Both the position numbers and the translations under genes were made by a program. Shown here piece after piece: positions 6,976 through 10,296 of a stretch of DNA of 10,296 nt. The stretch lies in assembly GCA_019454915.1 (NCBI GenBank), contig JACFNM010000129.1, positions 1-10,296 of the forward strand, read 5' to 3'. Each line of letters begins with the position of its first letter. Positions within the stretch are counted from its first letter, which is position 1. This stretch comes from Chitinophagaceae bacterium (GTDB lineage: Bacteria; Bacteroidota; Bacteroidia; Chitinophagales; Chitinophagaceae). The notes below the pieces were generated by a model. It was not told the origin of the DNA. It did not search any database and saw only the letters and a list, made by a program, of their open reading frames with translations.

Positions 6976-8208
6976 ATGGCAGATCAATCTTTTCCCATCA
7001 CAGGCTTCAGCTCTCTGGCGATTCATGCCGGGCACCGCCAGGATCCCAATTATGCGCATCTTACGCCTATTTATGCTACTTCTACTTTTGTATATGACGA
7101 TGCCGAGCAGGGTATGCGCCGGTTTAGTGGACGGGAAGAGGGATATATATATACACGTTGGGGTAATCCGACATCCCGCGAAGCTGAAGAAAAAATTGCT
7201 GCCCTGGAAACCTTTGGGATAACAGACGATAGTGGAGATCCGCTTCGCGTAAAGTCCTATTTACAGTCCTCCGGTATGGCGGCGGTCAGCAGTTTGTTTA
7301 TGACTACTTTGCAAGCGGGAGATAAAGTCCTTTCTCATTACTCCCTGTATGGAGGAACCCAGGAGCATATGAATACCCTGTTGCCTAATTTTGGCGTGGA
7401 AGCGATTATTGCGGATTTGCGGAATCTGAATATTGTGGAGGACATGTTGAAACAACACCCGGCCATTAAGATGATATACCTGGAAACACCGGCTAACCCT
7501 ACCATTCAGTGCGTGGATATTGAAGCCATCACCAGGTTGGGCAAACAACATGGTAAGCTCATTGCCTGCGACAATACTTTTGCAACGCCCTATCTGCAGC
7601 AACCTTTTAAGTATGGCGTTGATTTTATTGTACATTCCACTACTAAATTTCTCAATGGGCACGGCACCGCAGTGGGAGGGATATTTATGGGAAGAGATGT
7701 TTCTTTTATGCAGGGGAGAACCTATAAAATTTATAAAGCGCTGGGAGGTAACAGTAGTCCTTATGATGCTTTTTTGCTCGTAAATGGTATAAAGACGCTG
7801 GAGTTGCGTATGGAGCGGCATTGCAGTAATGCGGAGAAAGTGGCGACTTTGCTGACCTCACATCCGGCGGTCGCCTCGGTAAATTATAACGGGCTTTCCA
7901 CTCATCCGGATTATGCCGTGGCAAAAAAGCAGATGCGTCACCCCGGAGCGATGATGAGCTTTGAGTTGAAAGGAGGATTGCAGGCGGGTATTCATTTCAT
8001 GAACCGCTTGCGCTTATGTACGAGGACCGTGTCGCTCGGCACCTGCGACACTTTGTTATCGCACCCCGCTTCCATGACGCATTACAGTGTTCCAAAAGAA
8101 CAGCGGGAACAATATGGTATAACAGATGGGCTTATCAGAATGAGTGTTGGAATGGAAAATGTGGCTGATATCCTGAACGATTTGGAACAGGCGTTAAATG
8201 AGTCATAA
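6976..8208 (+). CDS. Cys/Met metabolism PLP-dependent enzyme, methionine gamma-lyase-like
   Basis: The 410-residue protein is a member of the trans-sulfuration enzyme family (methionine gamma-lyase, cystathionine gamma-synthase/lyase, O-acylhomoserine sulfhydrylase). Visible family residues are Y59 and R61 of YTR (phosphate contact from the partner subunit), SGMAA at 99-103, Y125 in LYGG, D199 in CDNTF, the cofactor lysine K224 in STTKFLNGHG, and the carboxylate-binding R388 in LIRMSVG. The C-terminal half closely resembles methionine gamma-lyase (SHPASMTH, GIKTLELRMERH). However, the loop cysteine of LYGC in those lyases is G127 here, and about 11 extra residues lie around 80-97 before SGM. 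It could therefore be a gamma-lyase, a gamma-synthase or a sulfhydrylase. The ATG at 6976 gives the usual N-terminus; a TTG extension to 6931 overlaps the promoter element. The GNAT gene follows after 9 bases, so they likely form an operon. Confidence 0.87.
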   Translation: MADQSFPITGFSSLAIHAGHRQDPNYAHLTPIYATSTFVYDDAEQGMRRFSGREEGYIYTRWGNPTSREAEEKIAALETFGITDDSGDPLRVKSYLQSSGMAAVSSLFMTTLQAGDKVLSHYSLYGGTQEHMNTLLPNFGVEAIIADLRNLNIVEDMLKQHPAIKMIYLETPANPTIQCVDIEAITRLGKQHGKLIACDNTFATPYLQQPFKYGVDFIVHSTTKFLNGHGTAVGGIFMGRDVSFMQGRTYKIYKALGGNSSPYDAFLLVNGIKTLELRMERHCSNAEKVATLLTSHPAVASVNYNGLSTHPDYAVAKKQMRHPGAMMSFELKGGLQAGIHFMNRLRLCTRTVSLGTCDTLLSHPASMTHYSVPKEQREQYGITDGLIRMSVGMENVADILNDLEQALNES

Positions 8209-8217
8209 AAGCTAAAG

Positions 8218-8685
8218 ATGGAAATCAAAATCAGGTCTGCAGTCAAAGAAGACTGTCCGAGAATGATGGAACTGATTCGTGAACTGGCTGAGTTCGAAAA
8301 AGCTCCGCGTGAGGTAACGGTTGAGTTGGAGCATTTTGTTGAGAGCGGATTTGGTGAGTGCCCTGTATGGTGGGCCTATGTGGCGGAAATACAGGAGGAA
8401 GACTCGCAGGAAGCGTTTCTTGCCGGAATGGCGCTTTACTATATCCGGTACTCAACGTGGAAAGGGCAACGGATGTATCTGGAAGATATTATTGTGGCAA
8501 ATGAATGGAGGGGAAAAGGAATCGGACGGCTATTGATGGATCGCCTGGTGGAAGAAGCCAGGAATAAAAAATTCTCCGGCATGATGTGGCAGGTATTAGA
8601 CTGGAATGAACCCGCTAAGGAATTCTACAAAAAATATAATGCCCGGTTTGATAATGAATGGGTAAACTGCAACGTTCAGTTTTAA
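8218..8685 (+). CDS. GNAT-family N-acetyltransferase, SSAT-like
   Basis: This is a single-domain 155-residue acetyl-CoA-dependent N-acetyltransferase. The acetyl-CoA pyrophosphate loop is R98-G-K-G-I-G103 in NEWRGKGIGRLLM, preceded by the YLEDIIV strand (87-93) and followed by VLDWNEPAKEFYKKYNA (126-142). The order WKG, YLEDIIV, RGKGIG, DWN and FYKKYNA is characteristic of the spermidine/spermine (diamine) and thialysine acetyltransferase group. Length is close to the family's usual 160-175. The start lies 9 bases after the stop of the gamma-lyase-like gene, so the two are probably translated from one mRNA. That pairing would fit an acetyltransferase acting on a sulfur-containing amino acid such as thialysine, or on polyamines; both are inference, and other small amines are possible. 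No terminator is obvious after it. Confidence 0.85.
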   Translation: MEIKIRSAVKEDCPRMMELIRELAEFEKAPREVTVELEHFVESGFGECPVWWAYVAEIQEEDSQEAFLAGMALYYIRYSTWKGQRMYLEDIIVANEWRGKGIGRLLMDRLVEEARNKKFSGMMWQVLDWNEPAKEFYKKYNARFDNEWVNCNVQF

Positions 8686-8820
8686 ACGTTAAAAACGATT
8701 ATCGTTCTCAAAGCAAATGTTAAGTTGCCCGATTTTACATAAACTACTATTCCCGATGTTGTAATTTTATGCAGGTCGTGATGGCAGAACGGTCCGAAAT
8801 ATCCGTTAATAAATGATGTT

Positions 8821-10194
8821 ATGATGGTCGGAAAGGATTCTTTACTTGTTTTTTTTGCCTTAATCATAGTGGCAATCGGATGCAGGAAGGATCCGGCCGA
8901 TATGGATAGTGGCGGAAATTCAATAGAAGAATTGGTGAAAGATACTGCCTGGAGTTACGCAAGAGATATTTACCTGTGGTATCAGCATCTGCCTGAAAGG
9001 CTCAATCTTAAGTCTTATACCGATCCGGATGCATTGATGAAAGCGGTGAGATCTTATAGTATGGAACCGGGTTTTTCAGAGCCCGTTGATCGCTGGAGTT
9101 TTGCCATGAAGAAAAGAGATTGGGATGATGTAAGCCAGGGGGTCAGCGGAGACTTCGGATTGGGGATCTTTTTTAAATCTCAAAATGATTTACGGGTTTC
9201 GTACGTGGAACCGGCTTCTCCGGCTGCAGCAGCAGGGATACAAAGAAGCTGGCGAATCCTCTCCGTTAATCAAAATGGAAATATCAGTACCGATGAAGCC
9301 ACAATCGCGCGTATCATAGACGCCTTTTATAACAAGGTTTCCGTTTCCGTAGGCTTTGAAAAACCGGATGGCTCCACTATTAATGTAACGCTACATTCAG
9401 CAAGATATGTGGGTGACCCCGTTATCCTTGATACAGTTTATCATCACAATGGAAACAAAATAGGTTATTTTGTATATAATTCTTTCTTAGGCGATGTGAA
9501 TGAGATGAAATCAAGGCTGGCGGATGTGTTTACTGGTTTCTCAGCTGAAGCAATCACTGATTTGATAGTTGATTTACGTTATAACGGAGGCGGCTTTGTG
9601 GAGCTGCAAAATGAGTTAGCAAATTACCTGGTTCCGGCAGCAGAAGATGGAAAGGTGATGCTGCGGGAAGAATTTAATGATAAGTATAGCTCATTATTTG
9701 ATACAACGATCTTTTTTCAGAAGAAGGGACTTTTAGATATGAGCCGGATTTTCTTTATTATAACCGGCAATACGGCCTCGGCAAGTGAATTGTTAATCAA
9801 TAGTCTAAAGCCCTACATGGACGTAAAACTTGTAGGACATGCCAGTCATGGAAAGCCTGTGGGTTATTTCAATATTGGCGTGGGAGACTGGTATATTTTT
9901 CCGGTATCCTTCCGAAGCGTAAACAACAATGGCGAGGGGAATTATTTTAATGGTCTGCAGCCCGATGCTCTGGTAAACGATGGATTAGATAAATCCTGGG
10001 GTGACGTGAATGAGGACTGTCTGGCAAGTGTGCTGCAATATATACAGGATGGAGTGTTCCGCAGGGTTAGCACGCGTGAGCAACATGATGACTTATTGGA
10101 TAGAGGAAACAGTTTACTGGACGTAAGAAGGTTTAAAGGCGCCATTGAGAGAAAAGGATTATTGCCCGGAAGACACCTTCAAGACAAAAGATGA
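8821..10194 (+). CDS. Lipoprotein S41-family peptidase with PDZ domain
   Basis: This 457-residue C-terminal-processing-type serine protease is anchored in the envelope. A lipoprotein signal leads to lipobox AIGC with lipidated C21. An S41 N-terminal helical cap follows (about 35-100), then a PDZ-like domain (about 110-190, with GLGIFF and SPAAAAGI) and the catalytic core (about 210-395). The core shows DLRYNGGG (251-258) and the serine motif TASASE (318-323). S320 and K345 are 25 residues apart, as in the CtpA/CtpB Ser-Lys dyad. The family's accessory Gln, four residues after the Lys, is Tyr here (Y349). A charged tail covers 415-457. Translation may start at M1 or M2. It stands alone after a 135-base gap. 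S41 lipoproteins of this form are frequent in Bacteroidota, and their substrates are mostly unknown; protein quality control or peptide processing is the likely role. Confidence 0.88.
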   Translation: MMVGKDSLLVFFALIIVAIGCRKDPADMDSGGNSIEELVKDTAWSYARDIYLWYQHLPERLNLKSYTDPDALMKAVRSYSMEPGFSEPVDRWSFAMKKRDWDDVSQGVSGDFGLGIFFKSQNDLRVSYVEPASPAAAAGIQRSWRILSVNQNGNISTDEATIARIIDAFYNKVSVSVGFEKPDGSTINVTLHSARYVGDPVILDTVYHHNGNKIGYFVYNSFLGDVNEMKSRLADVFTGFSAEAITDLIVDLRYNGGGFVELQNELANYLVPAAEDGKVMLREEFNDKYSSLFDTTIFFQKKGLLDMSRIFFIITGNTASASELLINSLKPYMDVKLVGHASHGKPVGYFNIGVGDWYIFPVSFRSVNNNGEGNYFNGLQPDALVNDGLDKSWGDVNEDCLASVLQYIQDGVFRRVSTREQHDDLLDRGNSLLDVRRFKGAIERKGLLPGRHLQDKR

Positions 10195-10296
10195 TTGCTG
10201 ATGGCATATTTCTATAAAAGGCAGATGGCCTAACCACGGTCAACGAGAGTATAAAATAGATTGTGTAAATAGATTAAGTAGCTGCATTTAGAGTCG
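10195..10296. other. Intergenic end of the window, no gene seen
   Basis: This is the region after the S41 peptidase stop. The only structure is a small hairpin (AGGC/GCCT with a 5-base loop, near 10218-10231) without a T run. That is too weak to call a terminator. No tRNA or start of a coding frame is visible. Confidence 0.5.

Noticed and set aside
7261..7821. 186-residue open frame on the minus strand inside the gamma-lyase-like gene
   Set aside because: It is fully antisense to a gene with intact family motifs, shows no domain or signal of its own, and lacks a promoter or leader. It is a shadow frame.
8694..8706. 13-base near-palindrome AACGATTATCGTT after the acetyltransferase gene
   Set aside because: The arms are only 6 bases around one central base. 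It is too short for a terminator on the + strand, and it matches no operator I can name. It could be chance in AT-rich sequence.
8762..8769. TAATTTTA as a -7 promoter element for the S41 peptidase gene
   Set aside because: It has one mismatch to TAnnTTTG at the important final G and no clear -33 box, so I did not list it as a feature.
10218..10231. Small hairpin downstream of the S41 peptidase
   Set aside because: It has a four-base stem and no T tract, which is not enough for a terminator.

Overview
The window looks like a piece of a Bacteroidota chromosome, most likely Chitinophagaceae or a close relative (inference). The evidence is a C-terminal type IX secretion (T9SS) sorting domain, three short lipoproteins or lipoprotein-anchored enzymes with Bacteroidota-style lipoboxes, AT-rich leaders without Shine-Dalgarno motifs, and several exact matches to the Bacteroidota -7 promoter element TAnnTTTG. 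No mobile element, CRISPR array, tRNA or rRNA is visible. No stretch over 300 bases lacks a gene; the longest gap is about 190 bases (5472-5663).

Layout: (1) 10-1518, a secreted protein with two discoidin (F5/8C) domains and a T9SS tail, closed by a strong hairpin terminator at 1541-1583. (2) 1717-5471, an amino-acid catabolic block: a class III PLP aminotransferase on the + strand, convergent with a tight two-gene minus-strand operon encoding an arginine deiminase and a CtlX-type citrulline hydrolase. (3) 5664-6799, a small lipoprotein of unknown function and a lipoprotein azurin, closed by a perfect 14-bp hairpin. (4) 6976-8685, a two-gene unit with a Cys/Met-metabolism PLP enzyme (methionine gamma-lyase-like) and an SSAT-like GNAT acetyltransferase. 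(5) 8821-10194, a lipoprotein S41 serine protease with a PDZ domain.

The most coherent system is the central one. Arginine deiminase would make citrulline and ammonia. CtlX would hydrolyse citrulline to ornithine, CO2 and ammonia. An aminotransferase could then pass ornithine to glutamate semialdehyde. This route bypasses ornithine carbamoyltransferase and carbamate kinase, so it releases nitrogen and makes glutamate precursors without yielding ATP. The deiminase keeps every catalytic and arginine-binding residue I can map, but carries about 47 extra residues between catalytic His and Cys. The aminotransferase has active-site loops unlike standard ornithine aminotransferase, so its substrate is open. 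The other genes look like ordinary envelope or metabolic genes. I found no clear sign of an entirely new type of system.
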